From the NCBI GenBank assembly GCA_002482525.1, contig DLGC01000010.1, positions 215,942 through 251,570 on the forward strand: 35,629 nucleotides of DNA. The letters run 5' to 3'. Position 1 is the stretch's first letter. The number at the start of each line of letters is the position of its first letter. The notes beneath the pieces are model-generated. The model did no database searches. It saw nothing but the letters and a program-made list of their open reading frames with translations, and was not told where the DNA came from. The stretch is from Propionibacteriaceae bacterium UBA7704. GTDB taxonomy: Bacteria; Actinomycetota; Actinomycetes; Propionibacteriales; Propionibacteriaceae. Positions 1 to 8,382 of this stretch are shown piece after piece. Both the position numbers and the translations under genes were made by a program.

Positions 1-655
1 CTACCGAATCCAATGCACCGTCTCGACCGGCACCGGCTTCGGCACCACCTACACCTCAACCACCACCGACCCCGGCTACACCTTCGGCCGGTCCTGGACC
101 GGAAGAGGTCTGGTGCGAGTACGAACGGTGGGCCGACCGACCATCAGCGGGGCAACGCGGGTTGGCGCACGGCTGACCAGCACGTCAGGTTCATGGCAGC
201 CGGCCGGGGTGAAGCTGAGCTACCAGTGGTATCGGAGCGGTTCGGCCATTGCTGGCGCCACGGGCGCGACTTACACCCTCACAACGGCCGACCAGGGCAA
301 GTCCATCAGTGTGAAGGTCACCGGCACCAAGACCGGCTACGCCAAGGCCACCATCCTCTCCGCGACAACACCGAAGGTCATCGCCATCGTTGCTGGCCAA
401 AAGCCAAAGGTCTCCGGCAGGGCAAAGGTTGGCCGCACGCTGACCTGCGTCGCCGGAACCTGGAAGCCGCTGGGGGTGAAACTTGCGTATCGCTGGTACC
501 GAAACGGGAAGGCAATTCCGGGCGCAACGAAATCCACCTACAAGCTGACGAAAGCAGACAAAGGGAAAAAGATCAGCGTGAAAGTCACAGGCGCCAAAGC
601 CGACTACATCACGACGCACCTCACTTCAGCGAAGACCAAGCGGGTCAGGCCCTGA
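1..655 (+). CDS. C-terminal part of surface protein with SYQW repeats (partial)
   Basis: The reading frame is open from the left edge (first full codon at base 2) to a TGA at 653-655, so the gene starts outside the window. The visible 217 residues hold two copies of a domain of about 85 residues. Each copy runs from a PTISGATRVG-like strand, through YQWYRSG or YRWYRNG and a GATxSTYxLTxAD segment, to GKxISVKVTGxKxxY. The same module ends the 2014-residue protein at 8383-14427 and the sialidase at 31613-33025. It looks like an Ig-like beta-sandwich of secreted Gram-positive proteins. The residues before it (YRIQCTVSTGTGFGTTYTST) also look extracellular. No catalytic domain is visible, so the function is unknown; surface binding or cell-wall retention is inference. 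Confidence 0.8.
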   Translation, partial: YRIQCTVSTGTGFGTTYTSTTTDPGYTFGRSWTGRGLVRVRTVGRPTISGATRVGARLTSTSGSWQPAGVKLSYQWYRSGSAIAGATGATYTLTTADQGKSISVKVTGTKTGYAKATILSATTPKVIAIVAGQKPKVSGRAKVGRTLTCVAGTWKPLGVKLAYRWYRNGKAIPGATKSTYKLTKADKGKKISVKVTGAKADYITTHLTSAKTKRVRP

Positions 656-723
656 TTGATGCTCGGCGCCGCGTTCAACTCTGATCGAGCCGGTCGGCGC
701 GCAACACCACGAATGCCGCACTG

Positions 724-754
724 TTGGTGAACCACTCGCCCTACGTCCTACACT
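724..754 (+). promoter_or_regulatory. possible ileS promoter
   Basis: TTGGTG at 724-729 and TACACT at 749-754 are separated by 19 bases. Transcription would start near 761, just before the T-box leader. The spacing is longer than optimal and neither box is perfect, so support comes mainly from position. Confidence 0.35.
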
Positions 755-760
755 TGACCG

Positions 761-942
761 CGTCGCACGGCGTTGATGGGGCCATCACCTCGGAGCCGCC
801 GGAAGAACGGAGCAGCAGCTCTCATTAGAACCGGCAGCGGCGAAACCAGAGCGGGACGCCCCTGGCGGCGTCCAAGGAGGGTGGTACCGCGGGGCTCACG
901 CCTCGTCCCTTCGTCCGATTGACCGACGAAGGATTGGCCCCG
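761..942 (+). promoter_or_regulatory. ileS T-box riboswitch, translational type
   Basis: The T-box core TGGTACCGCG lies at 882-891 after AAGGAGGG. An ATC triplet at 784-786, followed by A, is the likely isoleucine specifier in a very short stem I. The AGAACC element is at 827-832. Stem III is a perfect 7-bp helix, GGACGCC (854-860) with GGCGTCC (867-873). Downstream, CCTTCGTC (908-915) pairs perfectly with GACGAAGG (925-932), burying the ileS Shine-Dalgarno sequence GAAGGA (928-933). The alternative antisequestrator would pair AGGG before the T-box core with CCCT (907-910), freeing the ribosome site when uncharged tRNA-Ile binds. No U-tract terminator is present. This matches known actinobacterial ileS T-boxes that control translation initiation. 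The pairings are seen; the switching is inferred from the family. Confidence 0.9.
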
Positions 943-3900
943 ATGACCTCAGACTCTGCTGCGACACGACCTGGCTCCTACCGCGCTGTGCCGACCACCA
1001 TCGACCTGCCCGCGATGGAGCACGAGATTCTCGACTTCTGGGAAGCCAACAGGACTTTCGAGGCGTCGCTGGCCCGCACCGAGGGCGGGGCGCCGTGGAC
1101 CTTCTATGAGGGCCCACCCACCGCTAACGGCATGCCGGGTACCCACCACATCGAAGCGCGCGTCTTCAAAGACGTCTTCCCCCGCTTCAAGACCATGCAG
1201 GGCTTCCACGTCGACCGGAAGGCCGGCTGGGATTGCCATGGGCTGCCGGTCGAGCTGGCTGTAGAGAAAGAACTGGGCTTCAACGGCAAGCCCGACATCG
1301 AGGCCTACGGCGTGGAACCGTTCAACGCCAAGTGCCGCGAGTCGGTCGGACGCAATGTTCATGAGTTCGCCGCGCTGACCCGCCGCATGGGCTACTGGGT
1401 CAACATGGACGAGGCCTATTGGACGATGAACCCCAGCTATGTGGAGTCGGTGTGGTGGTCGCTGAAGCAGATCCACTCCAAGGGCCTCTTGGTGGAGGAC
1501 TACCGGGTCGCCCCGTATTGCCCGCGCTGCGGTACCACCCTGAGTGATCACGAGTTGGCGCAGGGCTATGAAGATGTCACCGATCCCAGCGTCTATATCC
1601 GCATGCCGCTGACCTCCGGTCCGCTGGCCGGCAAAGCGGCGTTGTTGGCTTGGACGACCACGCCGTGGACGCTGGTCTCCAATACCGCCGCCGCCGTCCA
1701 TCCCGAGGTGACCTACGTGGTGGCCACCCGCACCGACGAGGCGTCCGGGCCCGGGGTTGTGGGCGAGTCGCTGGTGGTCGCCGAGGCTCTCGCAGAGAAG
1801 GTGCTGGGCGAGGGTTGGGAGCTGGGCCAGCGTTTCCAGGGCAAGGACATGGAGTTCTGGAAGTACTCCCGTCCGTTGGACCTGGTGGACTTCCCTGATG
1901 TGGTCGGTGGCACCCATCACGTGCTGCTCGCCGATTTCGTCACCACCGAGGACGGTACTGGCGTGGTGCACGAAGCCCCGGCCTTCGGCGAGGTCGACAT
2001 GGAGCTGTGCCGCTCCTACGGCCTGCCGCTGGTCAACCCGGTGCGCCCCGATGGCACTTTCGAACCCGAGGTGGCATTGGTCGGAGGATTGTTCTTCAAG
2101 ACCGCCGACCAGGTGGTCATTGACGACTTGACCGAGCGCGGCATCTTGTTCGCCGTAGAGCACCACGAGCACTCCTACCCGCACTGCTGGCGCTGCCACA
2201 CCCCGCTGCTGTACTACGCCCAACCCAGTTGGTACATCCGCACCACGCAGATCAAGGACGCGCTGTTGCGCGAGAACTCCGCCACCACCTGGTACCCCGA
2301 GCACATCAAGTGGGGGCGCTACGGCGATTGGCTGGAGAACAACATCGACTGGGCACTGTCGCGCAGCCGATATTGGGGTACCCCGTTGCCGATCTGGCGC
2401 TGTGCGTCCGGCCACCAGACCTGCGTAGGGTCCCGCGCCGAGCTGAGTGAACTCACCGGCACGGATCAGTCCGAGCTCGATCCGCACCGTCCGTTCGTCG
2501 ATGACGTGGTGTTCGCCTGCCCCAGCTGCGGCGAGCTCGCCCATCGGGTGCCGGAGGTGATCGACGCCTGGTTCGATTCGGGCGCGATGCCGTTTGCCCA
2601 GTGGGGTTACCCGTGGGTGGAAGGGTCGTCGCAGGAGTTCGAGGCTGCCTATCCGGCTGACTTCATCTGCGAGGCGATCGACCAGACTCGAGGTTGGTTC
2701 TATTCGCTGATGGCGGTCGGCACTTTGGTGTTCGACAAGTCGTCCTATTCCAATGTGCTGTGCCTGGGTCACATTCTGGCCGAGGACGGCCGCAAGATGA
2801 GCAAACATCTGGGCAACATCCTGGAACCGATCCCGCTGATGGATCGGCATGGCGCGGATGCGGTGCGTTGGTTCATGGCCGCCGGCGGTTCGCCCTGGGC
2901 GTCACGCCGAGTGGGTCACGGCACCATCCAGGAGACCGTGCGCAAGGTGCTGATCACCTTCCTCAACACGGTCAGCTTCCAGACCATCTACGCGGCCGCC
3001 AATGATTGGACGCCCGGCAACGGCCAAAGCACGGTGCAACCACCCAGCCATGTACTTGACCGCTGGCTGATCAGCGCCGGTAACGAGCTGGTGCGCGACG
3101 TCACCGCGGCCTTGGAGGATTTCGACACCCAACGTGCCGGGGCGCTGCTGAGCGACTTCGTCGACGATCTGTCCAATTGGTACGTGCGACGCTCGCGTCG
3201 GCGTTTCTGGGAGGGCAACGCCGAGGCGCTGCAGACCCTGCACGACACCATCAACGTGGTCACCCGGCTGATGGCTCCGCTGGCGCCGTTCCTCACCGAA
3301 CGGGTCTGGCAGGACCTCTTCGTGGCCACGCAGCCGAGCGGTCCGGCCTCGGTGCACCTGGCATCGTGGCCGTTGGCCGACGACGATCTGATCGACGCCG
3401 AACTGGACTCTGCGATGCAGCTCACCCGCCGTCTGGTGGAGCTGGGGCGCTCGGCGCGCTCGGAAGCCAAGATGAAGACCCGCCAGCCGTTGCGCCGGGC
3501 GCTGCTGCCGTCGGCCGCCATGGCTCGGCTGAGCCCGGAGTTGCTCGCCGAGATCGCCGAGGAGCTCAACGTTCAGGCCGTGGAGTCCTTCGCTTCGGCC
3601 GGCGACCTGGTCGACTACTCCGCCAAGGGCAACTTCCGTGCGCTAGGGAAGCGGTTCGGCAAGCAGACCCCGTTGGTCGCCGGTGCGATCGCAGCCGCTG
3701 ACGCCGCGCAACTTGCCGTGGCGCTGCGGGCCGATGGCACCGCCACGGTGGTTGTGCCCGAGCTGGGCGGGGTGAGCGTGAGCGCCGAGGAGGTGTTGAT
3801 CTCCGAGCGCCCCCGCGAGGGCTGGTCGGTAGTCAACGAGCAGGGCGAGACCGTCGCGCTGGACTTGGAGCTGACTCCCGAACTGGTGGCGGCCGGCATG

Positions 3901-4143
3901 GCGCGGGACTTCATTCGCGCCGTCCAGGAAGCACGCAAGCAGTCCGGCTTCGAGGTCTCCGACCGCATCGTGCTGCTCTGGGATGCATCCCAGAGCGCAA
4001 CTCGCGACGCGCTGGCTGACAACGTCGAGCTGATCGCCGGCGAAGTGCTGGCCACCGAGGTGGCCGAGGCTGCGCGCGAGGCTGGATGGTTCGCCGATGA
4101 GGATCTGGGCTTCAGCTTTTCGGTGGCCAAGATAGAGTCCTGA
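943..4143 (+). CDS. ileS: isoleucyl-tRNA synthetase, eukaryotic-like type
   Basis: Charges tRNA-Ile with isoleucine in the cytoplasm. The ATG at 943 is chosen because GAAGGA at 928-933 sits nine bases before it and is the site occluded by the T-box hairpin; a TTG at 919 lies inside that hairpin loop. The product is 1066 residues. The HIGH-box equivalent is GTHH (about residues 66-69) within PTANGMPGTHHIEARV. The editing domain includes APYCPRCGTTLSDHELAQGY and the LAWTTTPWTL and DGTGVVHEAPAFG motifs. KMSKH begins near residue 618, and FDSGAMPFAQWGYPW and CEAIDQTRGWFYSL precede it. The C-terminal half is an anticodon-binding helical domain. The length and the GTHH box resemble actinobacterial and eukaryotic-type IleRS rather than the E. 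coli type; bacterial relatives of this class are often mupirocin-tolerant, which is inference here. Confidence 0.97.
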   Translation: MTSDSAATRPGSYRAVPTTIDLPAMEHEILDFWEANRTFEASLARTEGGAPWTFYEGPPTANGMPGTHHIEARVFKDVFPRFKTMQGFHVDRKAGWDCHGLPVELAVEKELGFNGKPDIEAYGVEPFNAKCRESVGRNVHEFAALTRRMGYWVNMDEAYWTMNPSYVESVWWSLKQIHSKGLLVEDYRVAPYCPRCGTTLSDHELAQGYEDVTDPSVYIRMPLTSGPLAGKAALLAWTTTPWTLVSNTAAAVHPEVTYVVATRTDEASGPGVVGESLVVAEALAEKVLGEGWELGQRFQGKDMEFWKYSRPLDLVDFPDVVGGTHHVLLADFVTTEDGTGVVHEAPAFGEVDMELCRSYGLPLVNPVRPDGTFEPEVALVGGLFFKTADQVVIDDLTERGILFAVEHHEHSYPHCWRCHTPLLYYAQPSWYIRTTQIKDALLRENSATTWYPEHIKWGRYGDWLENNIDWALSRSRYWGTPLPIWRCASGHQTCVGSRAELSELTGTDQSELDPHRPFVDDVVFACPSCGELAHRVPEVIDAWFDSGAMPFAQWGYPWVEGSSQEFEAAYPADFICEAIDQTRGWFYSLMAVGTLVFDKSSYSNVLCLGHILAEDGRKMSKHLGNILEPIPLMDRHGADAVRWFMAAGGSPWASRRVGHGTIQETVRKVLITFLNTVSFQTIYAAANDWTPGNGQSTVQPPSHVLDRWLISAGNELVRDVTAALEDFDTQRAGALLSDFVDDLSNWYVRRSRRRFWEGNAEALQTLHDTINVVTRLMAPLAPFLTERVWQDLFVATQPSGPASVHLASWPLADDDLIDAELDSAMQLTRRLVELGRSARSEAKMKTRQPLRRALLPSAAMARLSPELLAEIAEELNVQAVESFASAGDLVDYSAKGNFRALGKRFGKQTPLVAGAIAAADAAQLAVALRADGTATVVVPELGGVSVSAEEVLISERPREGWSVVNEQGETVALDLELTPELVAAGMARDFIRAVQEARKQSGFEVSDRIVLLWDASQSATRDALADNVELIAGEVLATEVAEAAREAGWFADEDLGFSFSVAKIES

Positions 4144-4145
4144 CC

Positions 4146-4805
4146 ATGGCCGCTCCACTTCCGGTGATCCTGCTCCATGCTGCTGGACGCACTCCGCAGA
4201 TGTGGCAGAGCCAAGTGGAGGCGATCGCCACCCGGGTTCCTGACGGCAGCGAGGGTCCTGCGGTAGTGGCACCCTGGCTGGCCGGCCTGCGCCCCGGACG
4301 CCCGATGGACCTTTCGTTGAGCACTGCGGCCGAGGAGGTGTTGACCACCATGGACCGTCATGGCATCACCTCGGCACGACTGGTCGGCCATCAGCTCGGC
4401 GCGATGGTTGCACTGCAAGTGGCCACCACCGAGCCGGAGGCTGTCGCCGGCCTGGTGCTATCAGGGGCTCTGATGTCGCCATCGGCGATGGCCATGCGCA
4501 TGCATCGCACTGTGATCCGGCTGATGCCCAAATCGACGTTGGCCGGCAGCGGCGCCACCAAGGCCGACCTGCTGCGGGCCTTGGAACTGATCGCGACAGC
4601 TGATTTCGGCAAGCATCTGGATCAGGTCCAGGTGCCCGCTTTGGTCATCGCAGGCAACACCGATCCAGGACGCGCCTCGGCCCAGAAACTGGCCAAGCAG
4701 CTGCCCTCCGGGAGCTATCTGGAAATCTCGGGCGCCGGCGCGAATCCGAGCATGGAAGCCACCGAGATCTACAACGACCACCTGCTGGATTTCCTGTTTT
4801 CCTGA
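4146..4805 (+). CDS. degenerate alpha/beta-hydrolase-fold protein
   Basis: The ATG lies two bases after the ileS stop, so translation is probably coupled. The 219-residue product has the alpha/beta-hydrolase plan: an N-terminal strand with PVILLHAAGRTPQMW in place of the oxyanion-hole HG motif, a nucleophile-elbow position, a central cap, and a VPALVIAGNTD strand bearing the acid residue. The elbow reads GHQLG where active enzymes have GxSxG, so the serine is glutamine. The region that normally carries the catalytic histidine reads GAGANPSMEA, where relatives have GAGH. Two triad residues are therefore missing while the fold appears intact. It could be a non-catalytic binding protein or a scaffold. 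No link to isoleucine charging is known to me. Confidence 0.8.
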   Translation: MAAPLPVILLHAAGRTPQMWQSQVEAIATRVPDGSEGPAVVAPWLAGLRPGRPMDLSLSTAAEEVLTTMDRHGITSARLVGHQLGAMVALQVATTEPEAVAGLVLSGALMSPSAMAMRMHRTVIRLMPKSTLAGSGATKADLLRALELIATADFGKHLDQVQVPALVIAGNTDPGRASAQKLAKQLPSGSYLEISGAGANPSMEATEIYNDHLLDFLFS

Positions 4806-5242
4806 CCTGACGTCGACCGCGGTTCCGGCCGGGTTTGGGAGTGCCTGGCGAGCCTCGCTCGGTACCGAAGATCGACCAATGCTCTCAATACCCTCCCCGG
4901 TATGGGCGTGTCGCAGACTTTTTTTGAATCCACATGCTGAGCAAATCTGTCCGCGCGTTGGACACTGACGGAATTTTGCCGCCTGATCAGGGGGTTTCGA
5001 CTTGGTCACCCGGACGACCTACCCCTTTGTCACTGCGCAATTTCGCTACTTAGAACTGTTGACACCGCGCCAGGCACCCCGTACGTTCCTCTCCATTCCG
5101 GGTACGGGCCCTACCGCGAGGGCGATCCCAGGCAACAACAGCCCGCCGGAAATCTCTATCGGGAGCAGTTGCCGCGACGAACCCAGAGGTCCGGCGCCGC
5201 CCCGCGCAAGCTAACTCACACGCCTGAAAAAGGGGGTGCGCT
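4806..5242. other. intergenic region between the ileS operon and the symporter operon
   Basis: About 440 bases without a convincing gene. A short hairpin, ATACC (4888-4892) with GGTAT (4899-4903), lies before a T-run at 4919-4926 and could weakly terminate the ileS transcript, although the gap between stem and T-run is long. A good promoter is at 5059-5087. A 70-codon frame at 5002-5214 overlaps that promoter and is probably not coding. Confidence 0.5.
5059..5087 (+). promoter_or_regulatory. promoter of the DUF485-symporter operon
   Basis: A perfect TTGACA at 5059-5064 is followed after 17 bases by TACGTT at 5082-5087, which keeps the key T, A and T of the -10 box. Transcription would start near 5094, leaving a leader of about 150 bases. 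No operator was recognised. Confidence 0.6.
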
Positions 5243-5689
5243 GTGACGCATTCAAATTCCCCGGACGGTCCTCTCGAGGAGGACTCTCCGGAGTTCCATC
5301 TACCAAAAGATCACTGGCCATTGCCAGAGCTGAGCAACATCGAGGAACATCCACACCCCGATGCCAACCACTACCTGGCGATGCAGAACTCTGACGAGTA
5401 CCAAAAGCTGCGCCACGCCTTCCGTTCATTCGCCTTTCCGACGGTTACCGCCGTCCTGGTCTGGTACTTCTTCTACGTGTTGCTCTCGGTGCTCGCGGTT
5501 CCCGGTGGACCGACCGAGGCGCTCATGACCTCGCCCGGCTGGTTCGGGCTGAACGTGGGTTTCTGGCTCAGCCTGGCCCAGTTCCCGACCACCTGGTTCG
5601 CAACGTGGCTGTACATCCGCGTGGCCGACCAAAAATTGGACCCGATGGCTGAGGACATTCGGCTCGAGTTGGAAGGTAAGGAGGCCTGA
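5243..5689 (+). CDS. DUF485 family membrane protein, symporter partner
   Basis: A 148-residue protein starting at GTG, with AAAAAGGGGG just upstream as ribosome site. The first 70 or so residues are acidic and proline-rich; SDEYQKLRHAFRSFAFP then leads into two membrane helices (about residues 70-90 and 105-130) separated by a short loop. This is the layout of the DUF485/YjcH family, usually encoded directly before acetate permease ActP. The symporter gene follows after two bases. The family's role is not firmly established; stabilising or modulating the symporter is a reasonable inference. The N-terminal extension is longer than in E. coli YjcH (about 100 residues). Confidence 0.9.
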   Translation: MTHSNSPDGPLEEDSPEFHLPKDHWPLPELSNIEEHPHPDANHYLAMQNSDEYQKLRHAFRSFAFPTVTAVLVWYFFYVLLSVLAVPGGPTEALMTSPGWFGLNVGFWLSLAQFPTTWFATWLYIRVADQKLDPMAEDIRLELEGKEA

Positions 5690-5691
5690 AC

Positions 5692-7281
5692 ATGGTTGGA
5701 AACTCCCTACTGAACATTGCCATCTTCGGCATCTTCGTCATCGTCACCCTGGGTGTGGTCATCGGCGTCACCCGGAACTCCGAGAAGAAGGCCGGCTCGT
5801 TCTACACCGGCGGTGCGTCCTTCTCCGGACGGCAAAACGGTCTGGCCATCACCGGCGACTATCTGTCGGCGGCCTCGTTCCTGGGTGTCACCGGCGCCAT
5901 CGCCATCTACGGCTATGACGGTCTGCTGTACGCCTTGGGCTTCTTCGTGGCCTGGCTGATCGCGCTGTACTTGGTGGCTGAGCCACTGCGTAACACCGGC
6001 CAGTACACGATGGCCGACGTGCTGAGCTTCCGCATGAACCAGCGTCCGGTGCGTACCGCAGCAGCGCTGTCGACCTTGATGGTGTCGTTCCTCTACCTGT
6101 TGGCGCAGATGGCCGGTGCCGGTGGTCTGGTGGCCCTGTTGCTGGGCGTCACCGACACCACTCAGCAGTCGTTGGTGATCGCCGTGGTCGGCGTGATCAT
6201 GATCGCTTACGTGTTGATCGGCGGCATGAAGGGCACCACCTGGGTGCAGATGATCAAGGCAACCTTGCTGATCGTCGGGGCGGCGTTCATGACCTTCATG
6301 GTCATGGCGAAGTTCGGCTTCAACTTCAACGCCCTGCTCAACGCCGCGGTGTCCAATCCGGGCAACGCCGACACCGTGGCCGCCATGAAGTGGGAGGACG
6401 CCGCACGCATCCTCAGCCCGATGGCCCATTACGGTTCGGATCCGCTCAGCTTCATCTCGCTGTCGATCGCGCTGGTGCTGGGCACCTCCGGTCTGCCGCA
6501 CGTGCTGATGCGCTTCTACACCGTGCCCACGGCCAAGGAAGCCCGCCGCTCGGCGGTGTGGGCGATCGCTCTGATCGGCCTGTTCTACCTGTTCAGCCTG
6601 GTGCTCGGCTTCGGCGCCACGGCTCTGGTGGGCATGGACGAGATCATGGCGGCTCCCGGCAAGGCGAACTCGGCGGCTCCGCTGCTGGCCTACGCGCTGG
6701 GTGGTGAACTCCTGCTCGGTGTCATCTCCGGTATCGCCTTCGCGACGATCCTCGCGGTGGTTGCCGGCCTGACCATCACCGCGTCGGCATCCTTCGCCCA
6801 CGACTTCTACAACTCCGTGTTGAAGAAGGGCAAGGCTGATCCGGCCCAAGAGGTCAAGGTGGCCCGCATCACTGCGGTCGTCATCGGCTTCGTGGCCATC
6901 GGTGGCGGCATCCTGGCCAACGGTCAGAACATCGCGTTCTTGATCTCGCTGGCCTTCGCGGTGGCGGCATCGTCGAACCTGCCGTCCATCCTGATGACCG
7001 TGTACTGGAAGAGGTTCAACACTCGCGGTTCGATCTGGTCGATTTATGCCGGCCTGGTCTCCTCGACAGTGTTGATCATTTTCTCCCCCGCCATTGCCAA
7101 GGACAACCCGCTGGCCTGGTTCCCGCTGACGAACCCGACCATCGTGGCTCTCCCGTTGGCGATCATCGCCGGCGTGGTGGGGACGGTCACTTCCAAGCAA
7201 CCTGCGGACGCGGACCTGCAGGCCGAGATGGAAGTCCGGTCCATGACCGGAGCGGGCGCTGCTGAGGCAATCGCCCACTGA
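5692..7281 (+). CDS. actP: cation/acetate (monocarboxylate) symporter, SSS family
   Basis: A 529-residue sodium:solute symporter family protein with about 13 hydrophobic helices. AAGGAGG at 5678-5684, seven bases before the ATG, is a strong ribosome site. Family features include the N-terminal FYTGGASFSGRQNGLAITGDYLSAASFLG segment (split here as FYTGGASFSG and NGLAITGDYLSAASFLG), YVLIGGMKGTTWVQMIKA, and SGLPHVLMRFYTVPTAKEAR. These are typical of ActP of E. coli and MctC of Corynebacterium, which take up acetate, pyruvate or propionate with a cation. The DUF485 gene immediately upstream supports the assignment. The exact substrate cannot be read from sequence; a short-chain monocarboxylate is expected. 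The gene ends 67 bases before a strong inverted repeat that probably terminates the operon. Confidence 0.92.
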   Translation: MVGNSLLNIAIFGIFVIVTLGVVIGVTRNSEKKAGSFYTGGASFSGRQNGLAITGDYLSAASFLGVTGAIAIYGYDGLLYALGFFVAWLIALYLVAEPLRNTGQYTMADVLSFRMNQRPVRTAAALSTLMVSFLYLLAQMAGAGGLVALLLGVTDTTQQSLVIAVVGVIMIAYVLIGGMKGTTWVQMIKATLLIVGAAFMTFMVMAKFGFNFNALLNAAVSNPGNADTVAAMKWEDAARILSPMAHYGSDPLSFISLSIALVLGTSGLPHVLMRFYTVPTAKEARRSAVWAIALIGLFYLFSLVLGFGATALVGMDEIMAAPGKANSAAPLLAYALGGELLLGVISGIAFATILAVVAGLTITASASFAHDFYNSVLKKGKADPAQEVKVARITAVVIGFVAIGGGILANGQNIAFLISLAFAVAASSNLPSILMTVYWKRFNTRGSIWSIYAGLVSSTVLIIFSPAIAKDNPLAWFPLTNPTIVALPLAIIAGVVGTVTSKQPADADLQAEMEVRSMTGAGAAEAIAH

Positions 7282-7347
7282 CCGACCGAGGGCGGCCTCG
7301 TCAAGCCCGGGTTCAGCCTGGCGGGGCCGTCCTCTCACCGCTCTCAC

Positions 7348-7422
7348 ACTCTGCGCCCGAAAGGTGCTCTCTGCGCTCGAAGTTTCTGGCGCAAAGACCT
7401 CTTTCGGGCGCAGAGTCCTTTT
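7348..7422 (+). terminator. four-armed inverted repeat, probable terminator
   Basis: A perfect 16-bp inverted repeat, ACTCTGCGCCCGAAAG (7348-7363) and CTTTCGGGCGCAGAGT (7401-7416), is followed by CCTTTT. The 37-base interior holds a second, imperfect pair built from a related unit, with TGCGC (7372-7376) against GCGCA (7389-7393). The layout is two forward and two reverse copies of a CTGCGCxCGAAA-like unit. It can end transcription of the symporter operon and insulates the rarD-like promoter six bases downstream. The symmetry also resembles a dispersed REP/BIME-type intergenic repeat. Confidence 0.7.
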
Positions 7423-7427
7423 AGCAC

Positions 7428-7433
7428 TAGGGT
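7428..7433 (+). promoter_or_regulatory. -10 box for a leaderless permease mRNA
   Basis: TAGGGT ends exactly six bases before the GTG at 7440, so transcription should start at or next to the start codon. The -35 position falls inside the right arm of the upstream inverted repeat. Confidence 0.55.
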
Positions 7434-7439
7434 GAGGCG

Positions 7440-8369
7440 GTGAATAGCAGCACGGCGAGCGAGGCGCTGGATCGGCGCGGATTGGTGCTGGCTTTCTCCG
7501 CCTACCTGATCTGGGGGGCGTTTCCTTTCTTCTTCAAGCTGCTGTCGGCGGCCGGGTCCTTCGAGATCATCGGGCACCGAGTGCTATGGACCTTCATCTT
7601 CTGCGGCTTGGGCATGCTCGTCTGGGGCGAACTCGGCCACTTCCGCGAGGTCCTGGCGAATCGTCGACTCTTCGGAGGCCTGACCGCAGCCGGATTCTTG
7701 GTCACCGTCAACTGGTCCATCTACGTCTGGGGCGTGCTGAACGACCATGTCGTCGATGCCGCTCTGGGCTACTTCATCAATCCGCTGGTCACCGTAGGTC
7801 TGGCCGTCGTCGTCCTCAAGGAGAGTCTGCGCACCGCCCAGAAGATCGCCGTCGGTGTCGGGACGCTCGCCGTGGTGGTGCTCGCCATCGGCTACGGCCA
7901 GATTCCGTGGGTGGCGCTGAGCCTGGCGTTCACCTTCGGCACCTACGGCCTGTTGAAGAAGCAGATGGGTGGCCACGTCTCACCGCTGGTGGGGCTCACT
8001 GTGGAGACCACCGTGTTGGCCCCGGTCGCGTTGGCGTGGCTGGTCTGGCTGCAGGTCAGTGGCGAAAGCAACCTGACCAGTCACGGGCCGTGGCTGACCG
8101 TCGGCCTGATCTCAGCGGGTCTGGTCACTGCGATCCCGCTGCTGCTCTTTGCCGCAGCGGCCCGCCGAATCCCATTGACCATGATCGGGCTGATCCAATA
8201 CGTCACCCCGACCCTGCAGTTCGCCTTCGGCGTCTGGTTCAACCACGAGGCGATGCCGCCGTCACGCTGGGCCGGATTCGCCCTGGTGTGGGTGGCCCTG
8301 GTGATCCTCACCGTGGATAGTGTGAGGGCCAGCCGGGGGCCGGCGATCGTGGCTGAGGTCGAGCCTTGA
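7440..8369 (+). CDS. rarD: RarD-type EamA/DMT superfamily permease
   Basis: A 309-residue membrane protein with ten predicted helices in two EamA-like halves. The opening RRGLVLAFSAYLIWGAFPFFFK, seen as GLVLAFSAYLIWGAFPFFFK, together with IIGHRVLWT, NWSIYVWGVLND and LGYFINPLV, is characteristic of the RarD subgroup. Other family traits are VVVLKESL, GTYGLLKKQ and the LFAAAARRIPLTMIGLIQYV segment with its PTLQF continuation. RarD proteins were named for a chloramphenicol-sensitivity phenotype in old annotations; the true substrate is unknown, with metabolite export or uptake proposed. The GTG start is supported by a -10 box six bases upstream. The gene converges on the large gene at 8383 with 13 bases between stops. 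Confidence 0.9.
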   Translation: MNSSTASEALDRRGLVLAFSAYLIWGAFPFFFKLLSAAGSFEIIGHRVLWTFIFCGLGMLVWGELGHFREVLANRRLFGGLTAAGFLVTVNWSIYVWGVLNDHVVDAALGYFINPLVTVGLAVVVLKESLRTAQKIAVGVGTLAVVVLAIGYGQIPWVALSLAFTFGTYGLLKKQMGGHVSPLVGLTVETTVLAPVALAWLVWLQVSGESNLTSHGPWLTVGLISAGLVTAIPLLLFAAAARRIPLTMIGLIQYVTPTLQFAFGVWFNHEAMPPSRWAGFALVWVALVILTVDSVRASRGPAIVAEVEP

Positions 8370-8382
8370 GCCGGCCTCGGCT

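Noticed and set aside
949..2850. 633-codon minus-strand frame opposite ileS
   Set aside because: Antisense shadow of ileS, His/Gly/Val-rich without recognisable domains.
5002..5214. 70-codon frame before the DUF485 gene
   Set aside because: It overlaps the likely promoter at 5059-5087, lacks a ribosome site and shows no protein-like pattern.
5707..7347. 546-codon minus-strand frame opposite the symporter
   Set aside because: Antisense shadow with His/Arg/Asp-rich composition; the plus-strand symporter is clearly the gene.
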